Source of the DNA: Rhodobiaceae bacterium
Lineage (GTDB): Bacteria; Pseudomonadota; Alphaproteobacteria; Rhizobiales; Aestuariivirgaceae
Direction of reading: 5' to 3'
Length of the DNA stretch: 64,000 bases
Assembly (NCBI GenBank): GCA_009885825.1
Contig: VFJY01000053.1
Coordinates: 16,801-80,800 of the forward strand
The position numbers and the translations under genes were made by a program. Shown piece by piece: positions 1-8,880 of this stretch (positions are counted from its first letter, which is position 1; each line of letters opens with the position of its first letter). The notes under the pieces are model-generated. The model saw only the letters and a list, made by a program, of their open reading frames with translations. It did not search any database and was not told the origin of the DNA.

Positions 1-446
1 CTGATCTTCACGGATTTCGAGCCGCCGTGGATGAACTCGCCTGGCCATTTCTCAAAGGTGAAATTGACTATGTCGCCGGCATCGAAGCGCGCGGCTTTAT
101 CCTGGGTGGCGCTGTCGCCCACACGCTGGGCCGGGGCTTCATCCCTATCCGCAAGAAGGGGAAACTCCCCGCCCGCGTCATTGGCCAGGAATACGCTCTC
201 GAATACGGTGTCGATACCATCGAAATCCACGCCGACGCGATCAAAAAGGGCGACCGCATCCTGCTGATTGATGATTTGATCGCAACCGGCGGAACTGCGG
301 GCGCTGCGATTGACTTGATCCGGCGGTCAGGCGGAGAAGTGGTGGCTGCCGCCTTCGTCATAGACCTGCCCGATCTCGGCGGCGCCGCAAAGCTGAAATC
401 CAAGAACGTCAAAGTGCACACGCTCGTAGGTTTTGAAGGGCACTAG
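1..446 (+). CDS. apt: Adenine phosphoribosyltransferase, 5' end missing
   Basis: Purine salvage enzyme that makes AMP from adenine and PRPP in the cytosol. The reading frame is open from base 3 and runs into a conserved core, so the gene begins outside the window; the GTG at 27 is an internal valine codon (context [12 protein letters not shown]). The PRPP-binding loop is clear ([15 protein letters not shown], about two thirds along), as are the EARGFILG and RKKGKLP segments typical of Apt. About 30-40 N-terminal residues are missing by comparison with the usual length of about 180. The stop codon overlaps the 3' end of the convergent MaoC gene by four bases. Confidence 0.96.
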   Translation, partial: DLHGFRAAVDELAWPFLKGEIDYVAGIEARGFILGGAVAHTLGRGFIPIRKKGKLPARVIGQEYALEYGVDTIEIHADAIKKGDRILLIDDLIATGGTAGAAIDLIRRSGGEVVAAAFVIDLPDLGGAAKLKSKNVKVHTLVGFEGH

Positions 447-916
447 CAAGCGTTCATCACCTTGCCCTCAAAGCTGTAAACCAGCTCCTCATGCTGATTG
501 AAACCTTCGTTCAGCGAAAACACCAATCCCCATTGGGGCCGCGAGGCCAGCTCGCGTTTCGATGTCACGGTGCATCTGTATCCAACCACGTCTCCCGGAT
601 AGACTGGCTTGAGCCACTTCAGATTGGTGAAGCCGGGCGATGGCCCAACCTCCGGCAATCTCTTGCCCGCAGCCCTGAGCTTCGCCCGCGCCGCCTCATT
701 GGTTGTCACATAACACTTCATCCAGCCCGCCGCCGTGTGCCAGCCGCTGGCCGAAAGCCTCCCGAACGGCCCGGCCAGTCCCGCCTCGTCACTCAAATGA
801 AAGGGCTGGGGATCAAACTTCCGCGCAAACTTCAAAACGGCCTCGCGGGTAAAATGATAACTACCGAGATCAACAGCAAGGCCATCAACTATTTCATCGA
901 GAAACAAACCTAACAT
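443..916 (-). CDS. MaoC-like hot-dog dehydratase (distal copy)
   Basis: 157-residue single hot-dog protein of the MaoC/(R)-specific enoyl-CoA hydratase type. The family hydrates or dehydrates acyl-CoA or related thioesters; the substrate cannot be told here. The catalytic region is visible as [12 protein letters not shown] near residues 31-42, with the Asp-x-x-x-x-His pair of the family, followed by [11 protein letters not shown]. It is the last gene of a leftward operon, overlaps the neighbouring MaoC paralogue by seven bases, and overlaps the end of apt by four. The two MaoC genes are diverged tandem duplicates and may act as a heterodimer, which is an inference. Confidence 0.85.
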   Translation of the reverse strand: MLGLFLDEIVDGLAVDLGSYHFTREAVLKFARKFDPQPFHLSDEAGLAGPFGRLSASGWHTAAGWMKCYVTTNEAARAKLRAAGKRLPEVGPSPGFTNLKWLKPVYPGDVVGYRCTVTSKRELASRPQWGLVFSLNEGFNQHEELVYSFEGKVMNAC

Positions 917-1365
917 GCCGCTTTGACTCGCATAAATACAATGGCGGTCATTTCAGCCTTCTTCTCGCCCTCCTCATTGAACAGCTCGGAAAAACATTGA
1001 AATATGCCCATTTCTGGCCGCTTCGATGAAACCCGCTTTGAAGCAATCGTCAATATCCCGCTCAGCGTCTCGCCAGCCAAAACCGGTCGCAACCACTTAA
1101 CTTCCGGAACGCTGTTGGATCCCAAGCTGGCTGTCATGTTGAGCCATCCGTCAGCCATCATCCGCATCAGCATGGAACACACATGCCAGCCGCTGGCCGA
1201 ATATCCGCCAAGGATGGAAGCCTCACCCGCTCTTTCTTCGAGATGAAAATCCTGCGGATCAAATTCGCGGGCAAATTCCCGTATCTCTTCGGCTGTGACC
1301 GGATAGATGCCAAGTGAAATCACCTGGCCCACTTCGAAATCCTCGAAGTGAAGAAGCCCGCTCAC
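910..1365 (-). CDS. MaoC-like hot-dog dehydratase (proximal copy)
   Basis: 151-residue MaoC-family protein, paralogous to the next gene of the operon. The motif FAREFDPQDFHL (about residues 31-42) carries the Asp/His pair of the hydratase site, followed by SASGWHVCSMLMR. As in the paralogue, the mature domain is a single hot-dog fold, so an active enzyme would be a homo- or heterodimer. The start overlaps the GNAT gene stop by four bases (ATGA type), which points to translational coupling. The physiological thioester substrate is unknown. Confidence 0.85.
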   Translation of the reverse strand: MSGLLHFEDFEVGQVISLGIYPVTAEEIREFAREFDPQDFHLEERAGEASILGGYSASGWHVCSMLMRMMADGWLNMTASLGSNSVPEVKWLRPVLAGETLSGILTIASKRVSSKRPEMGIFQCFSELFNEEGEKKAEMTAIVFMRVKAAC

Positions 1366-1826
1366 CAGTCACTCCAGGCAATGTCTCGGCCCGGAAAGGC
1401 CGCCTTCTTGAATGGCCAGTCCGACGAGATAGAATTTCGCAAGACCTCGCCAATTGCCTGGTCAAGTTCAGGCTCGCGCGCCCAATAGAAAACCATCGCA
1501 TCATGGCCCGATCGATCACTCGGATAGATGTAGCAACACCCCATACAGCGGCTCTCATCGTCATTCATGACAGTGTAGGCAAAGGAATGGCGGATGGTGA
1601 ATTCACGGTGGTGCCAGGCCAGATCAATGAGATTTTCTTCCACCGTCAAACCACGGGGCCACGTGCTGCCAGGTTCCATGAAACCAACCAGGTGAGCCTC
1701 GCTGGACATAACCGCATCATAGTCTTTCACAACATCATGAATTCGGAGCATGCGGAGATGAAATCCAGCACCCTGAAGTCGCTCGGGAACAACAAAATCC
1801 TGGGGAACCAGAGGTCGGCTATACAT
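1362..1826 (-). CDS. GNAT-type N-acetyltransferase-like protein
   Basis: 154-residue protein of the GNAT-like group often found next to ychF/MaoC in alphaproteobacteria. Visible features are the FHLRMLRIHDVVKDYDAVM N-terminal segment (about residues 22-40), FAYTVMNDDESRCMGCCYIYP (strands beta4-beta5, about 82-102) and a short C-terminal part. The usual acetyl-CoA pyrophosphate loop (Q/R-x-x-G-x-G/A) is not obvious, so activity is uncertain. It lies four bases downstream of ychF and overlaps the first MaoC gene. Confidence 0.65.
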   Translation of the reverse strand: MYSRPLVPQDFVVPERLQGAGFHLRMLRIHDVVKDYDAVMSSEAHLVGFMEPGSTWPRGLTVEENLIDLAWHHREFTIRHSFAYTVMNDDESRCMGCCYIYPSDRSGHDAMVFYWAREPELDQAIGEVLRNSISSDWPFKKAAFPGRDIAWSDW

Positions 1827-1829
1827 GTC

Positions 1830-2927
1830 CTAATTCGCAAACCTGAAATGCATCACATCGCCGTCCAGCACAACATAGTCCTTGCCCTCAAGCCGGAACT
1901 TGCCCGCCTCACGCGCCCCCGCCTCTCCCTTGTTGCTCACGTAGTCAACATAGGAAATGGTCTCAGAGCGAATGAATCCTTTCTCGAAATCCGTATGGAT
2001 TACACCAGCAGCCGCGGGTGCCCTGGTGCCCTTGGTGATGGTCCAGGCGCGGGCTTCCTTCGGCCCAACTGTAAAATAAGTCACAAGATGCAGGAGATCG
2101 TAACCAGCGCGAATAACGCGGTTGAGGCCCGGCTCTTCAAGGCCAACAGCATCCAGATAATCCTTCTGGTCAGCCGCGGGCAAAATCGCGATCTCGCTTT
2201 CAATCTTGGCTGAAACCACCACAGCGACCGCGTTTTCCAGTTTGGCGCGCGCAAAAACCTGTGCCGAAAAGTCATTGCCCTTGTCAGCCGAAGCTTCCTC
2301 CACATTGCAGACATAAAGCACAGGCTTCGATGACAGCAGGCCAAGACCCCTGAACATCTTCTCTTCGTCAGCGGTCCGTTCAACCAGGCGCGCGGGCTGT
2401 CCCTCGCGCAGCAATACCAGGGCGCGGTTCATCAAATCCGCAATCTCGCGGGATTCCTTGTCCCCCTGCTTGCCCCTTTTCTCAATGCTCACAACGCGCT
2501 TTTCGAGGCTGTCCATGTCGGCCAGCATCAACTCGGTCTCAATGGTTTCAATGTCAGCGACCGGATCAATCTTGTTTTCCACATGGGTGATGTCGCCATC
2601 CTCAAAACAGCGCACCACATGGGCGATTGCGTCCGTCTCGCGGATGTTGGCCAAAAACTGGTTGCCCAGGCCCTCGCCCTTCGAAGCGCCGCGCACCAGC
2701 CCGGCAATATCCACAAACGTCAGCCGCGTCGGAATGATCTGGGCGCTGGCCGCAATCCGCGCCAGTTCATCAAGCCGGGGATCAGGAACACCCACATCGC
2801 CCACATTGGGATCGATCGTGCAAAACGGATAATTCGCCGCCTGCGCCGCAGAAGTCTGCGTCAACGCGTTAAACAGTGTTGACTTCCCGACATTCGGAAG
2901 GCCCACGATGCCGCATTTGAAACCCAT
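1830..2927 (-). CDS. ychF: Redox-responsive ATPase YchF (Obg-like)
   Basis: Conserved P-loop NTPase of the Obg family that prefers ATP and binds the ribosome. The 365 residues match the family length of 363-366. The P-loop GLPNVGKST lies at residues 9-17, switch regions follow (TFVDIAGLVRGASKGEGLGN), and the C-terminal TGS domain ends in the usual EGKDYVVLDGDVMHFRF. It lies six bases downstream of pth in the rplY-pth-ychF operon, a common bacterial arrangement that links it to translation quality control. Confidence 0.97.
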   Translation of the reverse strand: MGFKCGIVGLPNVGKSTLFNALTQTSAAQAANYPFCTIDPNVGDVGVPDPRLDELARIAASAQIIPTRLTFVDIAGLVRGASKGEGLGNQFLANIRETDAIAHVVRCFEDGDITHVENKIDPVADIETIETELMLADMDSLEKRVVSIEKRGKQGDKESREIADLMNRALVLLREGQPARLVERTADEEKMFRGLGLLSSKPVLYVCNVEEASADKGNDFSAQVFARAKLENAVAVVVSAKIESEIAILPAADQKDYLDAVGLEEPGLNRVIRAGYDLLHLVTYFTVGPKEARAWTITKGTRAPAAAGVIHTDFEKGFIRSETISYVDYVSNKGEAGAREAGKFRLEGKDYVVLDGDVMHFRFAN

Positions 2928-2932
2928 GAATT

Positions 2933-3529
2933 CTAGTCCTTTTTCACAGGCTTTTCAGGCGCTGGATTAAGTGCGAGATGCACCTTGTTTTGAAATTTCG
3001 CGTAGTCGCCTTCAACCAGAAAAACGGCTTCCTCGGAAACCGCCTGCAGCAAGGGCTCAACCCACGTCTTGTCTGATTTTGCAAAGTCACTCAGCACATG
3101 GGGGTAAACCAGGTTCTTGTCGCCAGGGTGTCCGATGCCCAAGCGCACCCGCACATAATGCGGGCTGATGTGCGATGAAATGGAGCGGATGCCGTTGTGA
3201 CCGGCAGCACCGCCACCCAGTTTCACCCGCACCTTGCCAGGCTGCAGGTCAAGCTCGTCATAAATGACGATCACCTTGTCCGGTTCGAGGTCAAGAAAAC
3301 GAAGGGCCTCGCCCACCGATTGGCCCGATTCATTCATGAAAGTGAGAGGCTTGAGAACCAACACCTTCTCTCCCCCCAATGTGCCTTCGGACACTTCGCC
3401 CCTGAAGCGTTTGCGCCAGCTTGAAAAGCCATGGCGGCGAACGATTTCGTCCACCGCCATGAAACCTATATTGTGCCTGTTTCCGGCATATTTGGGTCCC
3501 GGATTGCCGAGACCAACAAGAAGAAACAT
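2933..3529 (-). CDS. pth: Peptidyl-tRNA hydrolase
   Basis: Cleaves peptidyl-tRNA released from stalled ribosomes. The N-terminus has GLGNPGPKY and NRHNIGF, with the catalytic His at residue 19. [15 protein letters not shown] carries the conserved Asp, and [12 protein letters not shown] is the substrate-binding region. The 198 residues are typical, with a slightly lysine- and proline-rich tail. It is the second gene of the rplY operon, 24 bases after the rplY stop. Confidence 0.97.
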   Translation of the reverse strand: MFLLVGLGNPGPKYAGNRHNIGFMAVDEIVRRHGFSSWRKRFRGEVSEGTLGGEKVLVLKPLTFMNESGQSVGEALRFLDLEPDKVIVIYDELDLQPGKVRVKLGGGAAGHNGIRSISSHISPHYVRVRLGIGHPGDKNLVYPHVLSDFAKSDKTWVEPLLQAVSEEAVFLVEGDYAKFQNKVHLALNPAPEKPVKKD

Positions 3530-3552
3530 GGCCCTTTTCCTTTAGAAGAGGA

Positions 3553-4296
3553 TTACTTCTTCTTGGGAGCAGGCGCTGGGGCAGCTGCCGCAGGAGTCGC
3601 ACCCTTGGCAGGAGCAGCCGCCTTTGCGCCAGCCGCAGCGGGTGCCGCGGCACCGGCGGCACCAGCAACCGGAGCCTTCTGGGCCGTCGCAGGAACTTCA
3701 GCCGAGACCGGGGCTTCTTCGACAACTTCTTCCTTGGCCTGGGCAGAGATTGTGCACAGTGTCAAATCATCCCGCGAGACCAGGCTCACACCCTCAGGCA
3801 GCTTGATATTTGAAACGTGAATGGATTGCCCGATCTGCATGCCAGCAACATCAACCATAACCTCGTCCGGAATGAAGTCGGCTGAACAATAGAGGCTGAG
3901 CGAATGTGAAACGATATTGAGCGAACCGCCAAGCTTGATGCCGGGTGAGGCTTCCTGGCCCTTGAAGTGGACCGGAATATCAACCGCAATGCGCGACGCC
4001 TTGCCGAGACGCAGGAAATCCACATGCACAATGAAATCGCGCACCGGCTCAAACTGGATATCGCGCGGGATGGCGCGCACCGTTTGGCCATCAACTTCAA
4101 GGTCGACCAGCGTTGACATGAAGCGGCCCGTTTGAACGTGGGGCTCTAGCTCACGGTAATTGAGCGTTACGATTTGGGCTTCCCGTTTGTCGCCATAAAC
4201 GACACCGGGAACGAGGCCTTCGCGACGAATAGCGCGGGAGGCCCCCTTGCCTGCCCGACCGCGTGCTACGGCCTTAAGCTGAACAATCTTCGACAT
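3553..4296 (-). CDS. rplY: 50S ribosomal protein L25 / general stress protein Ctc
   Basis: Binds 5S rRNA in the large subunit. The start is the ATG at 4296 (MSKIVQLKAVARG), preceded by CAGGAG; a longer open frame upstream lacks L25 similarity and crosses the promoter. The N-terminal L25 domain covers about residues 1-95 and the TL5/Ctc beta domain about 100-190. The last 55-60 residues are an Ala/Pro/Lys-rich low-complexity tail ending in KKK, presumably disordered. It is the first gene of the operon with pth and ychF. Confidence 0.95.
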   Translation of the reverse strand: MSKIVQLKAVARGRAGKGASRAIRREGLVPGVVYGDKREAQIVTLNYRELEPHVQTGRFMSTLVDLEVDGQTVRAIPRDIQFEPVRDFIVHVDFLRLGKASRIAVDIPVHFKGQEASPGIKLGGSLNIVSHSLSLYCSADFIPDEVMVDVAGMQIGQSIHVSNIKLPEGVSLVSRDDLTLCTISAQAKEEVVEEAPVSAEVPATAQKAPVAGAAGAAAPAAAGAKAAAPAKGATPAAAAPAPAPKKK

Positions 4297-4373
4297 TTCT
4301 AAGCTCCTGAAAATCATGAACCACGCAAAAGCCTGCCTCCAGGGGTGTCCGCCACTCCCGCATGGTGGCGGGC

Positions 4374-4402
4374 GGTATAGATGAGGCGTGAAAGTGTTGC
4401 AA
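4374..4402 (-). promoter_or_regulatory. Predicted sigma-70-type promoter and leader of the rplY operon
   Basis: On the minus strand TTGCAA (4402-4397) is followed after exactly 17 bases by TATACC (4379-4374). This is a good vegetative -35/-10 pair about 80 bases before the rplY start. Between promoter and gene the leader can fold through CGCCAC...GTGGCG around 4350-4370. Whether that hairpin regulates is unknown. The rest of the 307-base gap (4297-4603) shows no gene; the AT-rich stretch around 4449-4470 may hold the promoter for the rightward small gene. Confidence 0.5.
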
Positions 4403-4603
4403 GCGCGAGAAAATTTTGTGATGCCGCCGCACCGCAGCCACCTCACGAAAAGATATATTTATGCATTATATCAATGGCTTGATTGGAATGTGGTGCGAAT
4501 TTCGCGTTTTCTCTGGCGCCCGTGAAAGTCGAAATGGCTTGGCAGCTTGGTCAAAGCAAAATAACAAAGAGGTGGTCACCCCGACAAACAAGAGTGAAAA
4601 CAG

Positions 4604-4795
4604 ATGGGATTGGATGAGCTTCAGGCGCAGATCGGTTTGCTGATAAGTCAGATTAACAGCCAGCCCGAAGATATTCACGAGCTTTACGAACTGCTCCATC
4701 AGAAACTGAGTGAATTTCGGGAAACCGGCCAGCCTTTGCCCGCCGATCTCATCGCATTTGAAAAGCGCATTCTAAGCGAATTCCCCAAGTCCTAG
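4604..4795 (+). CDS. Small conserved alpha-helical protein, function unknown
   Basis: 63 residues beginning MGLDELQAQIGLLISQ. It is predicted to be almost wholly helical: a first amphipathic helix (about 3-18), a second (about 21-38: EDIHELYELLHQKLSEF), then PLPADLIAFEKRILSEF. It resembles the small uncharacterised proteins of about 60 residues common in alphaproteobacteria, but I do not recognise a named family with certainty. It is flanked by the rplY promoter region and the extensin-like gene, and has no obvious partner. Coding support comes from a clean start and a stop well separated from both neighbours. Confidence 0.6.
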   Translation: MGLDELQAQIGLLISQINSQPEDIHELYELLHQKLSEFRETGQPLPADLIAFEKRILSEFPKS

Positions 4796-4862
4796 TGGAG
4801 AATCAGCTCTGACCAGCGCTAAGTGCTATGGAACCTATTCTGATACCCATCGTTGGAGAGCA

Positions 4863-5852
4863 ATGTATCATTTCAACCGTACCCACATCTGGTGTGTCGG
4901 GGCGTCTCTCGGCGCAGCCCTCATCTTCGCCGGAGCTGTGAGTCCCGTTGCAGCCGCTTCAGACGAGGCAGTCAAGATGCTGAAGGACGTCGACCGCTAT
5001 GTGTGTCGTTCATTGCGTTCAAGCAAATGCGGATCACGAACAAAAAAGACGGAGGCCGGACGCAAGAAAAACCTACCCCCTAAAAACACCGGGCCCCAAT
5101 TTCAGGATAATTTCGTCAGGGCCAAACCCCAAGCCATAAAAGATATGGAAAAGCCGGCAGCCGTGGCAAAATTGCCGCTGCCCAGCCCCGTCGTCACACC
5201 GCTTGTTCCCACGCCTCGCCTAAAGCCGCCCATTGCAAAGCAGGTTATTTCGATAGCGCCGGGGAAAGTCATAGACCCCTCGTCGATGATCGGCGACATC
5301 AAATGCCGTGAGCAGCTGACAGCCCAGGGAGCGGTTTACTCCGTTTCCAAGGATGAAGTGAAAGCTGGATTGTGCTCAGTGCAAAACCCCGTGCAGCTTC
5401 GCTTTGTGGAAACCATAATCGGCAGAATTGAACTCCCGGATACACCCCTGTTGAATTGCCAGTTTGCACTCCATTTCACAAAATGGCTGCGGGAATCCGG
5501 CGGTCCCATAATTTCGGCGCAGATGAATGCGCCATTGAGAAAAATTTCCACCGGACCAGGATTCGAGTGCCGGGGCCGCAACGGCGACGCCTCAGCCAAG
5601 ATCAGCGAACATGGTTATGGCAACGCGGTTGATATCTCCACCTTCCACATGCAGGATGGCAAGGTATTGAGCATTGAAGGCCCGACAAATATCAGCACGG
5701 CATCAAACGCCGTTCTTGATGGCTTGCGCACCTCTGCCTGCGGCTACTTCACTACAGTCCTTGGCCCGGGCTCAAACGCGGCTCACGCAACCCATTTCCA
5801 TTTCGATATGGGCGCACATGGGAAGAGCGGCAATTACAAGATTTGCGAATAG
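4863..5852 (+). CDS. Extensin-like secreted protein
   Basis: 329 residues. An N-terminal signal peptide (hydrophobic core about residues 13-30, cleavage probably after AAA) is followed by a Lys/Pro-rich linker (about 55-120) and a C-terminal extensin-like domain. That domain has GPGFECRGRN, ISEHGYGNAVDIS and THFHFDMG near its end. The His/Asp pattern (H-x-x-GNAVDIS, THFHFD) resembles D-Ala-D-Ala/LAS-type peptidase sites, so a cell-wall hydrolase role in the periplasm is possible but inferred. The start has GGAG four bases upstream. It is apparently monocistronic. Confidence 0.85.
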   Translation: MYHFNRTHIWCVGASLGAALIFAGAVSPVAAASDEAVKMLKDVDRYVCRSLRSSKCGSRTKKTEAGRKKNLPPKNTGPQFQDNFVRAKPQAIKDMEKPAAVAKLPLPSPVVTPLVPTPRLKPPIAKQVISIAPGKVIDPSSMIGDIKCREQLTAQGAVYSVSKDEVKAGLCSVQNPVQLRFVETIIGRIELPDTPLLNCQFALHFTKWLRESGGPIISAQMNAPLRKISTGPGFECRGRNGDASAKISEHGYGNAVDISTFHMQDGKVLSIEGPTNISTASNAVLDGLRTSACGYFTTVLGPGSNAAHATHFHFDMGAHGKSGNYKICE

Positions 5853-5863
5853 CGCCAAAAAAT

Positions 5864-5888
5864 GGCCCGGTCGACAACAGACCGGGCC
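5864..5888 (-). terminator. Intrinsic terminator of the small secreted-protein gene
   Basis: A perfect 9-bp inverted repeat, GGCCCGGTC at 5864-5872 and GACCGGGCC at 5880-5888, with a 7-base loop. On the minus strand the stem is followed by ATTTTTT, so it terminates the leftward gene at 5915-6163. It lies 12 bases after the extensin-like stop and could also stop transcription from that side, though without a T run. Confidence 0.85.
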
Positions 5889-5914
5889 GCAACAGCTTCA
5901 ATATGAAAAAAAGT

Positions 5915-6163
5915 TTATGAGGCAACGCCCAGAAGCTTCAACGCTTCGTTGAGTTTGACTTCTGAATCAGCGTGATTGCCAGCCTCATGGTCAGCTTTGC
6001 CATTGGTGATCAACTCAGTCACCTTGGTTTTGGTGGCATCATCGAGAGTTGCTGTTTTCATGGCTTCCTCAGCCTTGGCAGCAAGCGATGGGCAGCTTCC
6101 GGCAAATGCGGGGCCTGCAAGGGCTGCAAGAATAGCACCCGTTGCAAAAATTGCTCTGATCAT
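5915..6163 (-). CDS. Small secreted helical protein
   Basis: 82 residues. The start at 6163 (MIRAIFATGAILAALAG) is chosen because AAGGG lies just upstream and it gives a clean signal peptide with cleavage after AFA. The mature part of about 60 residues is helical and charged (LAAKAEEAMKTATLDD...). One cysteine is near the mature N-terminus (GSCPSL), and it ends in KLNEALKLLGVAS. It probably acts in the periplasm. I do not recognise a functional family. A strong terminator follows, so it is a single-gene unit. Confidence 0.75.
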   Translation of the reverse strand: MIRAIFATGAILAALAGPAFAGSCPSLAAKAEEAMKTATLDDATKTKVTELITNGKADHEAGNHADSEVKLNEALKLLGVAS

Positions 6164-6254
6164 GATTTTTCCCTTCTGTGTTTTGCGACGTGAATTGCCG
6201 TATTTCAAGTTTATTCAACAAGTTGGCTAAAATGTGGCCCGCATGACACGCCCG

Positions 6255-6719
6255 TCAGTAACTGGCAAAAACGTCCCGGGATCCATCTGACTTGAAAACC
6301 AGCACATCATATTTGTCTGATGCCGTACCGGTTTCCATGCCGGGCGATCCTATCGGCATGCCGGGCACTGAGAGGCCCGTGGCTTGTCTGTTTTCGCCAA
6401 GAAAGCGCAAGATATCAGCCGGTGGCACATGGCCTTCGATGACATAACTTTCAATGATCGCCGTGTGACAGCCATAAAGATCAGCAGGAATTCCCAGCTT
6501 GGCGCGAAATTGGTCAAGCGCCGGATCATCCGTCATCGTCACGTTGAACCCCACAGTCTTGAGGCGCTCGGTCCATGCCTCACAACAATCACATCCGGGA
6601 TTGCGATAGACAGCGATGTTGATTGGCGGCTTGGCCCCAGTGGCAATCTGTGCCAAACCAAAAACCGCGATCACGGAGGTGCTCATGAACAACACTTTCC
6701 GTCGTGAAACATCAGTCAT
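6255..6719 (-). CDS. DUF411 family metal-associated protein
   Basis: 154 residues with an N-terminal signal or anchor that begins with a twin-arginine-like SRRKVLFMS segment (residues 5-13), then a DUF411 domain. The family signature is visible as YRNPGCDCCEAW near residue 38, with a CxCC cluster suited to metal binding, and later YGCHTAIIESYVIEGHVPP. DUF411 proteins are often near copper or other metal resistance genes; their biochemical role is unclear. The gene stands alone here, about 35 kb from the copper regulator found later in this window. Confidence 0.88.
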   Translation of the reverse strand: MTDVSRRKVLFMSTSVIAVFGLAQIATGAKPPINIAVYRNPGCDCCEAWTERLKTVGFNVTMTDDPALDQFRAKLGIPADLYGCHTAIIESYVIEGHVPPADILRFLGENRQATGLSVPGMPIGSPGMETGTASDKYDVLVFKSDGSRDVFASY

Positions 6720-6788
6720 GAAAATCGTTCTCCCAGCTAGCTGCCATATGCCAGTACAATACCCGCAATGTGGCAGTAAGTGGATGAC

Positions 6789-7226
6789 CTAGCGGAGCCA
6801 CCCAAACAGCGTTGCCGCCAGCGCAAGATAGCGCCCGGTCTTAGCAATTCCAACCAGCAACGTGAACGACCACAATGGCTCTCGCAACACTCCGGCGACT
6901 ATCGTGAGTGGATCGCCAATAATCGGCATCCAGCTCAATAGCAGTGTGGCCCTGCCATAACGCCGATACCAATTCTCGGCCCGCGCCAGGTTTTTTCCCG
7001 TCGCTGGAAACCAGCGGTCATTTTGAAACCGCGTAATATACCGGCCAAGAAACCAGTTGCACATAGAACCCAGAATATTGCCGACGCTGGCAACAAGGAT
7101 GACGCCCAACCAGGATAAATTTCCGGCGGCCAAAAGGCCTGCGACCACTGGCTCTGACCCCAACGGAAGTATCGTCGCAGCGCCGAATGCAACCAGAAAA
7201 AGGCTGAGATAGGCGGCGCTATTCAA
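6789..7226 (-). CDS. YqaA-type DedA/SNARE-associated membrane protein
   Basis: About 145 residues with four or more predicted membrane segments. It aligns by eye with E. coli Yqa[20 protein letters not shown] at the N-terminus, then [36 protein letters not shown] and a GIAKTGRY end. DedA-superfamily proteins are membrane transporters or flippases, and YqaA itself is uncharacterised. The TTG at 7226 is the preferred start because it overlaps the prs stop by a few bases and fits the family N-terminus; an in-frame GTG at 7265 would lengthen the overlap. Confidence 0.82.
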   Translation of the reverse strand: MNSAAYLSLFLVAFGAATILPLGSEPVVAGLLAAGNLSWLGVILVASVGNILGSMCNWFLGRYITRFQNDRWFPATGKNLARAENWYRRYGRATLLLSWMPIIGDPLTIVAGVLREPLWSFTLLVGIAKTGRYLALAATLFGWLR

Positions 7227-8154
7227 ACAGGCTGGAAACGCTTTCCTCGCGGCTGGTGCGGCCAATGGCTTCGCCCAGCAGTGGCGCTATGCCAATCACA
7301 CGGATATTGCGCGCCACTCTGACAGCCTCCGTGGGCTGGATCGAATCCGTGATCACAAGCTGCTTGAGCTTCGATGACGTTATGCGCGAAACCGCGCCTC
7401 CCGATAATACACCGTGGGTGATATAAGCTGTAACATCCTTGGCGCCTTCAGCCAGCAAGGCTTCGGCAGCGTTGCATAAAGTGCCGCCCGAATCCACGAT
7501 ATCATCAATAAGGATGCAGGATTTGCCCTTCACCTCGCCGATGATGTTCATGACTTCCGACTCGCCCGCCTTTTCACGGCGCTTGTCGACAATGGCGAGC
7601 GGTGTATCCAGCCGCTTGGCCAAGGCGCGAGCCCGCACCACACCGCCCACATCAGGTGAAATCACCACCGTGTTGCCCACATCATTATGCTGTTTGATGT
7701 CACGCACCAGAACCGGCCCGGCAAAAAGATTGTCCGTCGGAATATCAAAAAACCCTTGAATCTGCCCCGCATGCAAATCCAGCGTCAATACGCGATCAGC
7801 GCCAGCCCGCGTAATCATGTTGGCCACCAGCTTGGCTGAAATTGGCGTGCGCGGACCAGGCTTGCGGTCCTGCCTTGCATAACCGAAATATGGAATGACC
7901 GCAGTGATGCGCTTGGCCGAGGCCCGCTTCAGGGCGTCGATGATGATGAGCAGCTCCATCAGATGGTCATTGGCCGGAAACGACGTGGATTGCACCACGA
8001 ACATGTCCTGGCCTCGCACATTCTCCTGGATTTCAACAAACACTTCCATGTCGTTGAAGCGCTTCACCACGGCCTTGGTTTGCGGCAGGTGGAGATAGGA
8101 GCAGATGGCCTCAGCCAAAGGCCGGTTGCTGTTGCCGGCCACAATTTTCATCAT
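7219..8154 (-). CDS. prs: Ribose-phosphate pyrophosphokinase
   Basis: Makes PRPP from ribose-5-phosphate and ATP for nucleotide, histidine and tryptophan synthesis. The start at 8154 ([15 protein letters not shown]) has GAGGGA six bases upstream and gives 311 residues, the standard length; a longer frame to 8217 is rejected. Motifs are [27 protein letters not shown] and the PRPP loop [18 protein letters not shown]. The 3' end overlaps the yqaA start. Confidence 0.97.
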   Translation of the reverse strand: MMKIVAGNSNRPLAEAICSYLHLPQTKAVVKRFNDMEVFVEIQENVRGQDMFVVQSTSFPANDHLMELLIIIDALKRASAKRITAVIPYFGYARQDRKPGPRTPISAKLVANMITRAGADRVLTLDLHAGQIQGFFDIPTDNLFAGPVLVRDIKQHNDVGNTVVISPDVGGVVRARALAKRLDTPLAIVDKRREKAGESEVMNIIGEVKGKSCILIDDIVDSGGTLCNAAEALLAEGAKDVTAYITHGVLSGGAVSRITSSKLKQLVITDSIQPTEAVRVARNIRVIGIAPLLGEAIGRTSREESVSSLFE

Positions 8155-8241
8155 GCTTGTCCCTCGGTCGCCCACAAATTGTGACTGCTCTATAACAAGG
8201 GGGTAGGGCAAGCGCAATTGCAGCCTGTGGAGAGAGTTAAA

Positions 8242-8880
8242 TCAGCGGAACTTGTTGATAAGTTCAAAAATCCCTGTCGCTGCGGCCTCGGCGGCAAAGC
8301 CCGCATTTTCGCCCCAGCCAGCATCAAGCGAACCCGCAGGCACATCATTTGCCTGGTTGATATCGCCCAGGCTCTTGCCATCGGGCATCGCCACATTCCA
8401 TTTGAGAGCTACAGTTTGCGTGGCGCCCGCAGGCGGGGAAAGGGCAACGCTGCCCTGAATGGTCAGCGCGTCGGGCGCTGGCTTCGGCAACACGGTCCAA
8501 CCGGCACCCGTCAATGTCTGGCGCATGGCGTTGGTGAGATCCTTGTTGCCCCGCCCCGGAGCGCCTTTCACCGGCAGCACAGCTACCGCCTTGATCTCCA
8601 GTTTGCTGCCCGCCATCTTTGGTGGCGGTGTTTTTTCCACAGGTTCTTCACCTGGCCCTTCGGCAACGGCCAGCTCTGGATCCGGCAAAACATTGGGATC
8701 CGTGGGGCCATTCAAAGTTTCAAGGTCAATGTCATTGGCGGCCCCCGGTCCCGCCGCAACCAGCGCCTCCCATGGTGGCGCGGTGATCGCCGGCGCATCT
8801 GATTGCGCCTTGCCAAACGGTTGCTTCATGCCGCAACCCGCCAGCGCCAGCAATGATATGACGAGAAACATCCTTATCAT
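8242..8880 (-). CDS. Predicted lipoprotein, function unknown
   Basis: 212 residues. The N-terminus MIRMFLVISLLALAGCG is a lipoprotein signal with lipobox LAGC and lipidated Cys at residue 16. Next comes an acidic, proline-rich linker (to about residue 90) and a domain of about 120 residues with LEIKAVAVLPVKGAPGRGN and LTNAMRQTLTGAGWTVL. The latter is reminiscent of small envelope lipoproteins that bind partners through an alpha/beta fold. It overlaps the M24 gene by four bases (ATGA), so it is co-translated with it. No named family is recognised. Confidence 0.75.
   Translation of the reverse strand: MIRMFLVISLLALAGCGMKQPFGKAQSDAPAITAPPWEALVAAGPGAANDIDLETLNGPTDPNVLPDPELAVAEGPGEEPVEKTPPPKMAGSKLEIKAVAVLPVKGAPGRGNKDLTNAMRQTLTGAGWTVLPKPAPDALTIQGSVALSPPAGATQTVALKWNVAMPDGKSLGDINQANDVPAGSLDAGWGENAGFAAEAAATGIFELINKFR

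Noticed and set aside
4297..4446. Extension of rplY upstream by 50 residues
   Set aside because: It would cross the predicted promoter and leader, and the extra residues have no L25 similarity; ATG 4296 has a good ribosome site.
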